A program made the position numbers and the translations under genes. Under the pieces are notes generated by a model. It searched no databases and was not told the origin of the DNA. It worked only from the letters and a program-made list of their open reading frames with translations. This document shows positions 17,571 through 26,780 of a DNA stretch of 64,000 nt, one piece after another. Origin of the DNA: Armatimonadota bacterium (GTDB lineage Bacteria; Armatimonadota; DTGP01; JAKQQT01); assembly GCA_036504095.1 (NCBI GenBank), contig DASXVS010000071.1, forward strand, positions 124,001-188,000, read 5' to 3'. How positions within the stretch are numbered: the stretch's first letter is position 1; each line of letters opens with the position of its first letter.

Positions 17571-20500
17571 CTAGAACGGCATTGAGCCCTCCAATAACAA
17601 CTGCGTCTCAACTACGCTGGGCTGGCCGATCGGCGCCAACGCCGCTTGCGTTCCGAACAGGATCGCGCCTTTCTGTTGCTGCAACGTCAACCGAAGCCGG
17701 GCGCCAAGATCATAACTCAGCGATATTGTATACGCGTCCCCCGACGTTGTCGCCCCAACCGGCTTCGTGTACGTGAGCAGCAGTCGATCGCCAAATCGTT
17801 TTCCGGCGGTCACCGAAACCTGATGGTCCAGCGTGAGATAGTCCACGCTTAACGTCTCCAGGCCGAACGCCGCCCCGATCCGGGACTCAATGCCCTGCAG
17901 CGCGCCAGGCAACACGGAAGCCTGCAGGATATTCAGAGTCTCCTGTCTCAGCACCTCTTCAGGGGTGCCGGTGCCTCCGGCTAGCGCCTGCAACGCGTCT
18001 TCACGTGATATCAGCGCTACCAACTGGCGCTGCGGAAGCGACGGCGACGATCGCAGCGTAATCTTGTACGGAGCAAGCGACTGGAATGCGCCCTGGCTTG
18101 CCGTTGCGGCCGTGCCGCTGCTTGGCCCCTCAACCTGCATGTACACCGTCACCGGTTCGCGCCGGCCGTTCACCGTCGCCATCAGGCGGGCCTGCGCGTT
18201 GGCGGCCACCGAAATCGGCGACGAATCCCCACCGATGCCGTTAGCCGGCCGAACCGTGTTCGAGGTTGCCGAGAACGCCGGGTAATGCACCACCACCACG
18301 GCATCCGTCAGCCGGAATCTGGCGGTGGGGTAGTTGAAGTTTCCATCCCGCGCCGTGAATCGCCCGTCCAGCCTGGGTTGTTCCAGATCGCCCCTGATCA
18401 GGAGACGACGGTCCGTCTCGGGCCGCTTTTCATCCACAACCAGGCGATACAAGGCGTTCCCTACCCGTACATTCTTCCCGGTCACCAGTTTCAGGTCAAA
18501 TGACGGGTTCACGGCGGGCGGTTGCGCCGACTGCTTAGCGGCGGCAATGTCGTTTGGAGGCGTAAAATCGACGTTTGACAGCAGGATTGAGCCGGCCACC
18601 AGCGGTCCGGTTTTCCCCTTCTTGATGGTCAGCGGCGTTGTTGGCGCCGTGTCCAGCGTTCCCCGGAATCGTTCACCGCCCAACCCGAAGCCATTTGTCG
18701 CCTCATCAACGTTAAGGTCCTTGAGAGCGATGGAGATGTCCGGCTCCAGGGTCGATGGTCCGTCAACATGGGGAACCAGTTTCAACGAACTGCCCGGCAG
18801 CATCGTCATGCTGCCGCCGGTGGAGGAATTCAGGCTGAGGGTTTTAACGCGGATCGCGGTAGAGGCAGCATCGAATTCGAGGTCCGCGGCGATGTCCTTC
18901 AGCAGCGACTTGAATGGCCGCAACTGAACGCTTCCATCCTGCACTCTCACGTAACCGGACCAGTTCGGGTGCGCCTTAGTGCCGGCAACGCTGAGGTGGG
19001 CCGTCACCGTGCCTTTTGCGCTTTGGACCGGTCCGCGCTGCTCCTGTCCGAACGCCACCTCCAGGATGTCCAAGCCCTGCTCGTGCATGTCAGCGGTGAA
19101 GTTCAATGGCTCATCAGCCGGTATGTCGAACCGCTTCCAGGAGAACGGAACCGCGCCGTTCAGCACCACCGCGTGATCTTTCGTCAATACGCGGAAGCTC
19201 TTCGCCGTGATCATCGCGGACCCACCCTCATTCGTCAGGTCGATCTCGCCCGTTCGAATAGTGAACGGCACCTGAACCTTGCCGAAGGTTATATTCTCGG
19301 CCTTGATGGATGCAGCGAGATCCGGCGCATCGATTTTGCCGGACGCATCAACGGTAACGGAGACTTCGCCATGCGGCGTGTAATCGGCATTCTTGAGCGT
19401 AGGCACAAACGCGCTCACCACGCTTAGCGGTACGTTGAAGGCCTCTAGTTTGGCCACTACCGATCCGCCGATCTCACCCTTCAGGTGGCCGGACACGTCA
19501 ATCCGGTCGGTCGATTCGGCCACCAGGCCGCGCTCCGGAATCTCTATCGTTCCAGCGACAAGGCGGCGGCCCTCGATTTTCAGCTTGTCTGCTGTTCCAC
19601 CGATCGAAACCTTGCTGAGGTTTTCGCCTTCTACCTGTACCCCCGCCACTGCCACGGTGCCCGCGACAGACAAGTCCTGAAGCGTACCGTCCACGCTGAG
19701 CGGTTGCCCCGTCGTACCCGGCGGACCCTCGACTGTCATCACAGCGGCATCAGACTGCGCGGGCAGGCGGGCAACAAGGTCGTGAACCGGCTTGGCTTCA
19801 TCGGAAAGGTACCACTCGCTCTGTGTCAGAGCTTTCCGAATATCGTTCAATTTCAGGCTCGAAACCTGGACTTGAGCGTGGCCCAGTTTCTTGTCACGAT
19901 CGTACGACAGATGCGGCAACCGGAACACGGCGGCGCCGCCCCGGGCGAGGGAGAAATCTGAAAGCGATACCTCGGTTCCGGCATACGCCGCGTGAGTTGA
20001 CGCCGAATCGAAGGGCAGGTCGTTGATGCGAAGGCCGCTGATACTGATGTCCGCGGCGGCGATCGGATCGTGGCGCGTGCCGGAGAGCGCCCCATTGGTG
20101 ATGTCCACAACGCCGGTCAATTTGGCGTATGGGGCGCCGAGGCCCCCGAACCGATCCAGGCGGATGCCACGGGCCTCCCACCCTTGCGGGGCCTTCAATT
20201 TGTCTCCTCGCAGCTCCAACAGCGGTGCACGAACGCTTGTCATCTGTCCGTCGCCGCCCACGGTGCTGTGCGCTTCCAGCTCGGTCGCCTGGATGAGCCC
20301 GCTTTCGTATTTGAAATGCGCCGATGCTGTGTTCACCGGGTATCCGGCGATGGTGGCGTCTGTCATGACTACGCGCCCGGATACCTTCGGCGACGTGAGC
20401 GTGCCGCCGATCCTGATATCGTCCGTCGTGCGCACATCACCTTCCGCATCCATATCAACATGCGCGTCGGCCAGCAGGCTTTCCAGCCGCCCCGTTTGGA

Positions 20501-22457
20501 GCCGCGCAATAAGGTTCAGTGTGGTGCCTTTCGAAGTGCCGATCGTGGCGGACCCGCTTACAATGCCCTGCGCCGGATACTGCGCCACAACGAGGCTGTT
20601 CAAGTGGACTGTTCGTCCACTTAACGCCACGGGCCCGGCCGCGACATCCAGGTGCTGGCCGCGAACGCGCATGTTGAAGACCTCAACGCGACCATGAACG
20701 AGGGGTTGTCGGACAGTGCCTCCCACCCGACCGTCTACAAACGCCGTTCCGGTTACCTCGCCCACACCAACAGCGGGCAGGAAACGCCCAAGCCGAACAT
20801 TCGCCGCGCGCACCTTCAGCCCCAGTCCCCCATCCAGCGTGGCCGTCCCCGAGGCAATGAGCGTTGCGCCCGGCAGTTCCGCTACACCGTCGCGAATCGT
20901 GATCTGTCTTCCCGCGACCGAAGCCCGGGCCGATACCCGCTCGAACGGCACGCTCATGAACCGACCTCTGCCGGCTTTGATCTGCACCTCGGCAGACGGG
21001 CGCTGCGTTGAGCCCGACAGGACGACTCGAGTGGTGAGCGGGCCCCGTAGAGCGAGCGCGGGGGGTACGATGTCACGCGCTTCGATCCCCGCTCCGCCGG
21101 CGACGAAATGCAGCGTTTTGCCCTTCAGATCGATCGTTCCGCTGCCGGCCACGCGTGCCCCGCCCGCCATCGCCTGAATGGAAGGCAGGTCGGCGACCCC
21201 ATTGCTGTACCTTAATGCAACGCGAACGTTCGACAACACAGCCGTGTATAATTTTGCACGAGAAACTTGAACTTGGCCGATAACCTCCAGCGCTTTTGGC
21301 GGACCGTAGATCTGCGCCTGTACGCTGGCGGGGGTGAGTGGCGAGAGCCAATTGAGATCCGGCACCCCGTACACGGCGCGGCGGAGAGCCGGCATGGTCA
21401 CGCCGTTCGCCGCCGCCCTCAGCGCAACCCGTTGGGTGGTCCCCGGAAACACGCTGCCCGTGACGGATACCGGGATTCCGGCGGCGCGCCCCCTCAGGTC
21501 CAGTCCAATGCTGATGGGCCGACCGGTAACAATTCGCACCGTCCCCGCAACATCGCGGATCGGCACACGAGTGTAGCGCGTGGTTGCCGCGCCGTCGAGC
21601 ACATCGACACGAACCGCGGCGGACGCCCTGGTGAACGGCCCGGACTTGATCACGTCGATTGTCGCCAAACCCCGGCCCTGGAGGACCGACATCCCGTTCA
21701 GGCGGGCGAAGTACTTCATCCAGTAGGCGGCGTCGCCCGTGTTCGCTCGGATGCGGAAGCCCATCGAGCCTTCACCCGGGTTGATGCTGCCCTCGCCGGT
21801 CGCGCTGATGAGACGGGTGTTTTCGCCGTATCCGGAAGCCGTGACGGTCATCAGGGGCGGGCCGCCCGCATCCAGTTGGGCGCTTTTCACCGTCACGTAG
21901 TTTGTCTGCGGAACGGGAAGGTCTCGCACAGCGAAGTCCCTGAACGTGACGCGCCCGTCGTGAAGCGTCACCAAGGCGCGAAACGGCGATGGCTGGGGAG
22001 GCTTCTTGCGCTTTTTGAACAAGTCCTGCAGGTTAAAGCGGTTGTTCGCACGCCGGATGACCAGAAGCGTCGGCTTCTCCAGCGTAATCGACCGCACGCT
22101 GCCCACCGGGTCCACTTTGCCTCTCAGCATATCGCTGAGCCGGACGACAACGACGGCCTCCTGCACCGTGAAGAGCTCACCGTCTTTGAAGGTTTTCCCG
22201 TCTGCGATGGCGATACCGGAAAATCGGATGACGCCCGGGCGGGACACCTTGACGCTCCCGATTCGGACCTCGCGCTGCAGCGCCGCCTCAAGCCCCTGTT
22301 TCAAGAGGACGTGGAGATTGGCGGTGGCGCGGGTCAGCAGGATTCGGACGGATGCCACGGAGATGAAGAGAAGGGCAAGGAAACACAGAAACGAGGCCGC
22401 GCCCGCGACGCGCGCAAGCGGTCCTTTCTTTCGGCGCCGCGCAGGCCTGAAAATCAC
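17571..22457 (-). CDS. tamB: TamB/DUF490 translocation and assembly module protein
   Basis: 1628 aa, GTG start at 22457. An N-terminal membrane helix (about 16-38, after an RPARRRKKG basic stretch) anchors it in the inner membrane. The rest is a very long beta-rich AsmA/TamB-type repeat protein that spans the periplasm as a groove for lipid transport and supports outer-membrane protein assembly. The C-terminal DUF490 domain (about 1280-1628) includes RLTLQQQ and VSVTAGKRFGDRLLLTY. Such TamB genes sit directly before bamA in diderm Terrabacteria, as here. It is larger than E. coli TamB (about 1260 aa). It heads the minus-strand cluster and diverges from the SLBB gene. Confidence 0.92.
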   Translation of the reverse strand: MIFRPARRRKKGPLARVAGAASFLCFLALLFISVASVRILLTRATANLHVLLKQGLEAALQREVRIGSVKVSRPGVIRFSGIAIADGKTFKDGELFTVQEAVVVVRLSDMLRGKVDPVGSVRSITLEKPTLLVIRRANNRFNLQDLFKKRKKPPQPSPFRALVTLHDGRVTFRDFAVRDLPVPQTNYVTVKSAQLDAGGPPLMTVTASGYGENTRLISATGEGSINPGEGSMGFRIRANTGDAAYWMKYFARLNGMSVLQGRGLATIDVIKSGPFTRASAAVRVDVLDGAATTRYTRVPIRDVAGTVRIVTGRPISIGLDLRGRAAGIPVSVTGSVFPGTTQRVALRAAANGVTMPALRRAVYGVPDLNWLSPLTPASVQAQIYGPPKALEVIGQVQVSRAKLYTAVLSNVRVALRYSNGVADLPSIQAMAGGARVAGSGTIDLKGKTLHFVAGGAGIEARDIVPPALALRGPLTTRVVLSGSTQRPSAEVQIKAGRGRFMSVPFERVSARASVAGRQITIRDGVAELPGATLIASGTATLDGGLGLKVRAANVRLGRFLPAVGVGEVTGTAFVDGRVGGTVRQPLVHGRVEVFNMRVRGQHLDVAAGPVALSGRTVHLNSLVVAQYPAQGIVSGSATIGTSKGTTLNLIARLQTGRLESLLADAHVDMDAEGDVRTTDDIRIGGTLTSPKVSGRVVMTDATIAGYPVNTASAHFKYESGLIQATELEAHSTVGGDGQMTSVRAPLLELRGDKLKAPQGWEARGIRLDRFGGLGAPYAKLTGVVDITNGALSGTRHDPIAAADISISGLRINDLPFDSASTHAAYAGTEVSLSDFSLARGGAAVFRLPHLSYDRDKKLGHAQVQVSSLKLNDIRKALTQSEWYLSDEAKPVHDLVARLPAQSDAAVMTVEGPPGTTGQPLSVDGTLQDLSVAGTVAVAGVQVEGENLSKVSIGGTADKLKIEGRRLVAGTIEIPERGLVAESTDRIDVSGHLKGEIGGSVVAKLEAFNVPLSVVSAFVPTLKNADYTPHGEVSVTVDASGKIDAPDLAASIKAENITFGKVQVPFTIRTGEIDLTNEGGSAMITAKSFRVLTKDHAVVLNGAVPFSWKRFDIPADEPLNFTADMHEQGLDILEVAFGQEQRGPVQSAKGTVTAHLSVAGTKAHPNWSGYVRVQDGSVQLRPFKSLLKDIAADLEFDAASTAIRVKTLSLNSSTGGSMTMLPGSSLKLVPHVDGPSTLEPDISIALKDLNVDEATNGFGLGGERFRGTLDTAPTTPLTIKKGKTGPLVAGSILLSNVDFTPPNDIAAAKQSAQPPAVNPSFDLKLVTGKNVRVGNALYRLVVDEKRPETDRRLLIRGDLEQPRLDGRFTARDGNFNYPTARFRLTDAVVVVHYPAFSATSNTVRPANGIGGDSSPISVAANAQARLMATVNGRREPVTVYMQVEGPSSGTAATASQGAFQSLAPYKITLRSSPSLPQRQLVALISREDALQALAGGTGTPEEVLRQETLNILQASVLPGALQGIESRIGAAFGLETLSVDYLTLDHQVSVTAGKRFGDRLLLTYTKPVGATTSGDAYTISLSYDLGARLRLTLQQQKGAILFGTQAALAPIGQPSVVETQLLLEGSMPF

Positions 22458-22665
22458 CGGGCCGCCCGTCCCGCCGCCGAATCTCCGGCAGCCATTTTGG
22501 ATAGTTCACAGCGCATCATCTGTTAAGGTATCATGGCAATACTTGCAGCGCGAAGGCCGTTCCCTGGATCGCAGGCGCCAAGGCGTGGCGCATGGGCGGC
22601 GGAGGACGTTGTAAAAAGTGGCAATGTAATGTTATGACCGCTTCGCAAATCGGTCAAGAATCGGT

Positions 22666-22694
22666 TTGTTTTTCGTGTCATATAGTGATATAAT
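22666..22694 (+). promoter_or_regulatory. Sigma-70-type promoter for the polysaccharide-export gene
   Basis: TTGTTT at 22666-22671 and a perfect TATAAT at 22689-22694 are separated by 17 nt. Transcription would start near 22701 and give a short leader with AGGAGG at 22710-22715, 7 nt before the ATG. The tamB gene diverges from the same intergenic region (22458-22722), in which I see no other clear element. Confidence 0.7.
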
Positions 22695-22722
22695 CCCGTC
22701 AGAAACCCCAGGAGGATAGTCC

Positions 22723-23874
22723 ATGATTCGTCGTTTGCGCTGGGTGGTAACGCTTTGGTCTCTCGCGGTGTTCGCCGCGGCAAGTGGAGCGCAGACACCC
22801 GGCACGGAGTATAAACTTCGAGCCGGCGACACCATCAGTATTGACGTTTGGGGTTACAAAGACTTCTCTGTGGGCCCGATACCCGTCCGCCCGGACGGCA
22901 AAATATCCTTCCCAACGATTGGCGATATCTACGTCATCGACCTCACCCCCGATTCGTTGAGCAACATTATCTCGCTGGGCCTGATGAAATTCGTCAGGGA
23001 TCCTAAGAATAACAAGGCCGGTCCGAAGGTGGTTGTCACGCTGGTTTCGTCCAACGCTGAAAAGTACTACATCACCGGTGCAGTCGCCAAACCCGGCGGG
23101 TTCCCCCTGTTGGTGCCGACCGGCATCCGCGAGGCGATCGTTGCCGCCGGGGACCTCACGCTGGACGCTGACGACCAGTCCGCGACCATCCTCCGAAATG
23201 GCGAGCGGATCCCGGTTGACCTCGCCGCCGCCATGAAAGGTGACCCCGCCAGGAACATCATGCTCAAACCTGGCGATACTGTGTCCATAGATCAGGCTCT
23301 TGTCACGTTCATCGGAGCGGTGGGCGCTCCGGGCAAAGTGGCCCTCCGCCGCGGCCTCACGCTTCGGCAGGCGCTCGCCGCCGTTGGAGATGTTCGCGAA
23401 ACCGCGGACGTTGAGCGCGTACAGATTCGCCGCGGCCCGGATACAACCGTCGTGAACCTCCGCGAGATAACCGCGGACCCCACCAAGGACGTCATCCTGA
23501 AGCCCGGAGACATTGTACAGGTTGACGTTATCGACGTGCGCGCGGTTCCGGTCCTCATCACCGGCGCCGTGGGCAAAGCGGACACTTATCGATTCATCCC
23601 CGGCTATCGCGACACCCTGGAAGACGCCATCGTCTGGACCGGTGGGGTTGCCGGCGATGCCGATCTCAAACGTGTGAAGATCCATCGTTCCGCCGACGGC
23701 GGAGAAGTCAAGGTCATTCAGGCCAATCTCGAAACGGTGGAAGGACGCGCGATACGCCTTCGGGCAAACGATTTCGTAGAGGTTCCGCACCGCAAGAGAA
23801 ACAACGCGGGACAGCTCTTCAGTAGCTTCCTCGGCGTCGGCATCTCGCTTTACAGCCTGCTCCGGCGTCCCTAG
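22723..23874 (+). CDS. Polysaccharide export protein with SLBB domains (Wza-like)
   Basis: 383 aa. The signal peptide ends near SGAQ (about residue 25); no lipobox is visible, unlike E. coli Wza. The polysaccharide-export domain starts YKLRAGDTISIDVWGY (about 29) and is followed by at least three soluble-ligand-binding beta-grasp repeats, recognisable by V(F/L)ITGAVxKPG-type starts: YYITGAVAKPGGFPL (about 108), TFIGAVGAPGKVALR (about 196) and VLITGAVGKADTYRF (about 278). The family forms the periplasmic or outer-membrane conduit for capsule or exopolysaccharide. The C-terminus has a hydrophobic stretch (FLGVGISLYSLL). No Wzc or Wzx partner is adjacent; the next gene is a sigma factor. Confidence 0.87.
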   Translation: MIRRLRWVVTLWSLAVFAAASGAQTPGTEYKLRAGDTISIDVWGYKDFSVGPIPVRPDGKISFPTIGDIYVIDLTPDSLSNIISLGLMKFVRDPKNNKAGPKVVVTLVSSNAEKYYITGAVAKPGGFPLLVPTGIREAIVAAGDLTLDADDQSATILRNGERIPVDLAAAMKGDPARNIMLKPGDTVSIDQALVTFIGAVGAPGKVALRRGLTLRQALAAVGDVRETADVERVQIRRGPDTTVVNLREITADPTKDVILKPGDIVQVDVIDVRAVPVLITGAVGKADTYRFIPGYRDTLEDAIVWTGGVAGDADLKRVKIHRSADGGEVKVIQANLETVEGRAIRLRANDFVEVPHRKRNNAGQLFSSFLGVGISLYSLLRRP

Positions 23875-23894
23875 CCTGCCCTCATAATCCAGCC

Positions 23895-24662
23895 ATGGCC
23901 ATTCTGCAATTACAGGATACCTGGAATCGCCTCAAGTCCAACATGGACGCATCGGCGCGCGATGAACTCATCGTGCGGTACGCCCATCTGGTGAGCATCA
24001 CCGTCGGGCGGGTGGTCGCGAATTTTCCGGCATACCTGGACCGTGAAGACCTCGTCAGCGCCGGCAGCATGGGGCTCATCAAGGCCGTCGATCAATTCGA
24101 CCTGGACCGCGGCGTCAAATTCGAGACCTACGCCATCGCGCTTATTCGAGGCGCCATCCTGGAAATGATGCGCGACCAGGACTGGGTCCCCCGCAGTATC
24201 CGCGACCATATCAAGTCCGTCGAACGCGCCCTGGCGGCGTGCGAACTGGACCTCGGCCGGCCGCCGGTGGACTCGGAGATAGCGGAAAAGATGGGCGTGA
24301 CGCTCGACCACTATCACCATATCCTGAGCGAAACAGGCCGGACCACCGTTATCTCCCTGGATGACATCCTGGTGGGCGCCGAGGATGGAGACGGCGTTCA
24401 CTTGGGCGACGCCCTCGCCGACGCTTCATCGAGCACGATCTCCTGTGTCGAGCGCTCGGAGCGTCGCCGCCGTCTGGCCGCTGCCATTCGCAAACTCCCG
24501 CCCAGGGAGAAGACGGTCATCTGCCTGTACTACAAGGACGGGCTCACATTCCGCGAAATCGGGCAGGTGTTGGTGATTTCGGAGTCGCGCGCCTTCCAGT
24601 TGCACAGCCAGGCCGTCACCCGGATGCGCAAAGACCTTACGGAACACGCAACGCTCTTTTGA
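23895..24662 (+). CDS. Sigma-70 family factor of the FliA/WhiG type
   Basis: 255 aa. It contains region 2 (ELIVRYAHLVSITVGRV; DREDLVSAGSMGLIKAVDQF at about 50-69), region 3 (WVPRSIRDHIKSVERAL at about 98-114) and region 4 (LPPREKTVICLYYKDGLTF... with ISESRAFQLHSQAVTRM). Presence of region 3 and absence of region 1 place it in group 3, closest in appearance to FliA/WhiG. There are no flagellar genes in the window. It begins 20 nt after the SLBB export gene and shares its direction, so co-transcription from the promoter at 22666 is likely. Targets are unknown. Confidence 0.88.
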   Translation: MAILQLQDTWNRLKSNMDASARDELIVRYAHLVSITVGRVVANFPAYLDREDLVSAGSMGLIKAVDQFDLDRGVKFETYAIALIRGAILEMMRDQDWVPRSIRDHIKSVERALAACELDLGRPPVDSEIAEKMGVTLDHYHHILSETGRTTVISLDDILVGAEDGDGVHLGDALADASSSTISCVERSERRRRLAAAIRKLPPREKTVICLYYKDGLTFREIGQVLVISESRAFQLHSQAVTRMRKDLTEHATLF

Positions 24663-24839
24663 CGGAGCAAGCGGGCGGATACAAGAGTTCCGGTAGGTGA
24701 ACGCGCGCCGGGGCTGGGATACCCCACCTGGCGCTTCGGGCGTTTGCCTCATCGCACGGCCTTCGGCCACACTACGATGGGTGTGTCGTGCGGGCACGGC
24801 GCCCGTGTTCACAATCGCCCGTCTCAAGGAATAAAGCAC

Positions 24840-25799
24840 ATGAAACCTACCTTCGGCGCCGCGCTGTTTGCCACCGTTATACTCACAGCCGGCTGTTCCC
24901 CGTCCAAGAAAGACCTGGCAACCGTCAACGGCCAGAAGATCACAGAAGAACAGGTCTCGGCCTATATGATGCAGGGGCCGGAAGCCAAGAATGCCCTGAA
25001 GAGCCTGATCCAGGAAGCCGTCCTGGTGGACCAGGCGAAAAAAGACAACGTCAAGGTTACGGACGAAGAGGTCAACCAGTACCTTCAGGCGCAGAGGGAC
25101 CAGTATCCGCCGAGCATCCTCGATGAGCTCTACGCCAAAGCCGGGGCCACTCCGGCCCGAGTCCAGCGGGAAGCCAAGAAAGACCTGTTGCGAATCGGCC
25201 TGGAAATGCAGGGCGCCAAGGTTTCGGACGAATCCATCAAGAAGATTTACGACGCGGACCAGAACGGCATGTTCACGAAGCCGGAGTGGGTTCAAATTGG
25301 CGTCATGGTGGCCAAAGACCGCGGTGATGCGGACAAAGCCATCAGTTCCATCAAAGAAGGCGTTGACTTCCAGATCGTGCACGGTAAATTCACCGCCCCC
25401 GAAGCCAAAGGGCAGCCCTTCAACTATATTTGGCTGGGCATCCATAAGGGCGAGATTGTCAACGACCAGCGAAAGCCCCTCACAGGCTTGTCGCCGGCCA
25501 TCAAGTCTGCGATTCTCAAAACGAAGGCAGGCTCGGCAGCCCCTCCCATCGGCACTCCTGGCCGTCCGGGCATGAGCGTTATATACGTGAAGACCCGCGT
25601 TCCAGGTGGGAAATTACCGCTTGAAGAGGTAAAGCCGCAGATCGCCTACGGCATCGCGGTCCAGAACAATCAGACCAAACAGGACGCCTATCCGGAACTG
25701 ATCAGGAATGCCAAGATCGAGATCGCGGCCGATCAGTTCAAAGATCTCTCGAAGCCTGAATCGTTGCTGCCAAATCCCGGGGGCGTCCCGATGCAGTAG
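24840..25799 (+). CDS. Parvulin/SurA-like lipoprotein
   Basis: 319 aa from ATG 24840 with AAGGA upstream; the longer frame to 24744 lacks a signal. Lipobox LTAGC places a lipid-modified Cys at about residue 19. A SurA N-like chaperone region follows (LATVNGQKITEEQVSAYM; ALKSLIQEAVLVDQAKK; VTDEEVNQYL), then a region with the general outline of a peptidyl-prolyl isomerase domain (about 145-270) that lacks clear catalytic motifs such as RHILV and GDLGW. It is best described as a PrsA/SurA-like folding factor, probably a chaperone more than an isomerase. A strong terminator ends the unit at 25829. Confidence 0.78.
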   Translation: MKPTFGAALFATVILTAGCSPSKKDLATVNGQKITEEQVSAYMMQGPEAKNALKSLIQEAVLVDQAKKDNVKVTDEEVNQYLQAQRDQYPPSILDELYAKAGATPARVQREAKKDLLRIGLEMQGAKVSDESIKKIYDADQNGMFTKPEWVQIGVMVAKDRGDADKAISSIKEGVDFQIVHGKFTAPEAKGQPFNYIWLGIHKGEIVNDQRKPLTGLSPAIKSAILKTKAGSAAPPIGTPGRPGMSVIYVKTRVPGGKLPLEEVKPQIAYGIAVQNNQTKQDAYPELIRNAKIEIAADQFKDLSKPESLLPNPGGVPMQ

Positions 25800-25828
25800 T
25801 CGGAGCGCACTGAGGACAAATATGGAGA

Positions 25829-25861
25829 GGCCCCGATCCTGTCGCGGATCGGGGCCTTCTT
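25829..25861 (+). terminator. Rho-independent terminator after the parvulin-like lipoprotein gene
   Basis: An 11-bp perfect GC-rich stem (25829-25839 with 25846-25856, loop TGTCGC) is followed by TTCTTTGTT. It is placed 29 nt after the stop codon. The convergent KGG gene ends at 25893. Confidence 0.88.
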
Positions 25862-25892
25862 TGTTCCATTTGCAGTTTCAAATTTGCGTCGT

Positions 25893-26246
25893 TCAGGCTT
25901 TTGGCTTGGTGCCAGCTTCCGAAGCAATCTTAGCCTCAGCCAAGGCGGCTCGCCTCGCGGCGCCCTTGTTCTGTCCGCCCTTCCGCCCGATTTCCGCGAA
26001 GAACGCGGAGCCGCGTTCGCGCCGAACGGTATCGCCGCCCTTCTTACCGATCTCCTGGTAAAAATCGGCGCCATACCGTGTGCGTACGGTTTCTCCGCCC
26101 TTTCGGCCGGCTTCCCGCGCCAGTTCGGGGTTGGCTGCGAAGCCACCTCGCTGGTCGTGAGTTTTGGACCCTGTGTGCGCTTCGCTTATACGACGAGCAC
26201 CGTCTGAGCCGGGTCTAGGTCCCGGAGTCTGCTTGTCGGTGGCCAT
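25893..26246 (-). CDS. KGG-repeat stress-type protein
   Basis: 117 aa, soluble and very basic, with no signal peptide. Three copies of the KGG repeat are visible: ELAREAGRKGGETVRTRYG, DFYQEIGKKGGDTVRRERG and FFAEIGRKGGQNKG, at about residues 41-95. The family includes E. coli YciG/YmdF and Bacillus GsiB-like proteins, usually linked to general stress or desiccation and sometimes to DNA association. A strong Shine-Dalgarno (AAAGGAGGG) precedes ATG 26246. The upstream 291 nt to the DUF433 gene (26247-26537) hold no gene I can support. The exact function is unproven for the family. Confidence 0.8.
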   Translation of the reverse strand: MATDKQTPGPRPGSDGARRISEAHTGSKTHDQRGGFAANPELAREAGRKGGETVRTRYGADFYQEIGKKGGDTVRRERGSAFFAEIGRKGGQNKGAARRAALAEAKIASEAGTKPKA

Positions 26247-26537
26247 TACACCCTCCTTTATGCACTGCCGCTATTGTAGCGTTCAACCGTCGTTATTGCT
26301 TACCCCATCCCAACGCGATTCAAACGGTCGAGCGCTTCATTGTCCCCACTACTTTTTTAACACGGGCGGTACAATGGCGATTCCCTCGGATTGCACCGTG
26401 GATAGAAAAACAAGGGCGGTAGATGATGGTGAGGGATGCGGTGCCGGACAGAGCCGAAATAGCGCCCAGCGCGCAGTTCGCTCGGCGCGTGAATTCGTCC
26501 ACCGTGGGCCCGATTCAGGTGGCGCCTTGAAAGCGTT

Positions 26538-26774
26538 CTAGGAGTCGCCCACGTAATGATCCGCGGCGCGTTTCTGGGCGAGGAAGTGCAATGCGAAGTC
26601 TATGGCGGCGCGTACGTCTTCCTCGGTGATCTCCGGGTGCGCGGTCAGAATCTCGTTCATGCTGAGGCCCTTCTCCCAGTCGGCCAGAATACTGGTCGCC
26701 GTGATCGCGGTCCCCTTCACCACCGGCTTGCCGCCGCGCACGTGAGGTGTCATTTCGATTCGGTCGTTTGTCAT
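26538..26774 (-). CDS. DUF433-family antitoxin-like protein, apparently orphan
   Basis: 78 aa, the full length of DUF433 (PF04255) proteins. The sequence begins with an RI.M.P.VRGGKPVVKGTAIT pattern (interrupted here) and continues ILADWEKGLSMNEILTAHP and ITEEDVRAAIDFALHFLA, all diagnostic. DUF433 proteins are typically antitoxins paired with a downstream DUF5615/PIN-like toxin. Here the downstream 290 nt encode nothing resembling one, so the protein appears to have no partner. The start lies 6 nt after the rseP stop on the same strand, so it may be transcribed with dxr-rseP. Confidence 0.82.
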   Translation of the reverse strand: MTNDRIEMTPHVRGGKPVVKGTAITATSILADWEKGLSMNEILTAHPEITEEDVRAAIDFALHFLAQKRAADHYVGDS

Positions 26775-26780
26775 CGCGCT

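Noticed and set aside
21267-22526. 419-codon plus-strand open frame
   Set aside because: Lies antisense to tamB; low-complexity Arg/Gly/His-rich translation with no motif. It results from high GC content.
24663-24839. Imperfect GC-rich hairpins between the sigma factor and the parvulin-like lipoprotein
   Set aside because: Stems contain mismatches and lack T-runs; no riboswitch consensus could be matched.
26320-26502. 60-codon minus-strand frame as toxin partner of DUF433
   Set aside because: No Asp/Glu pattern of PIN-like toxins, no Shine-Dalgarno and no resemblance to DUF5615.
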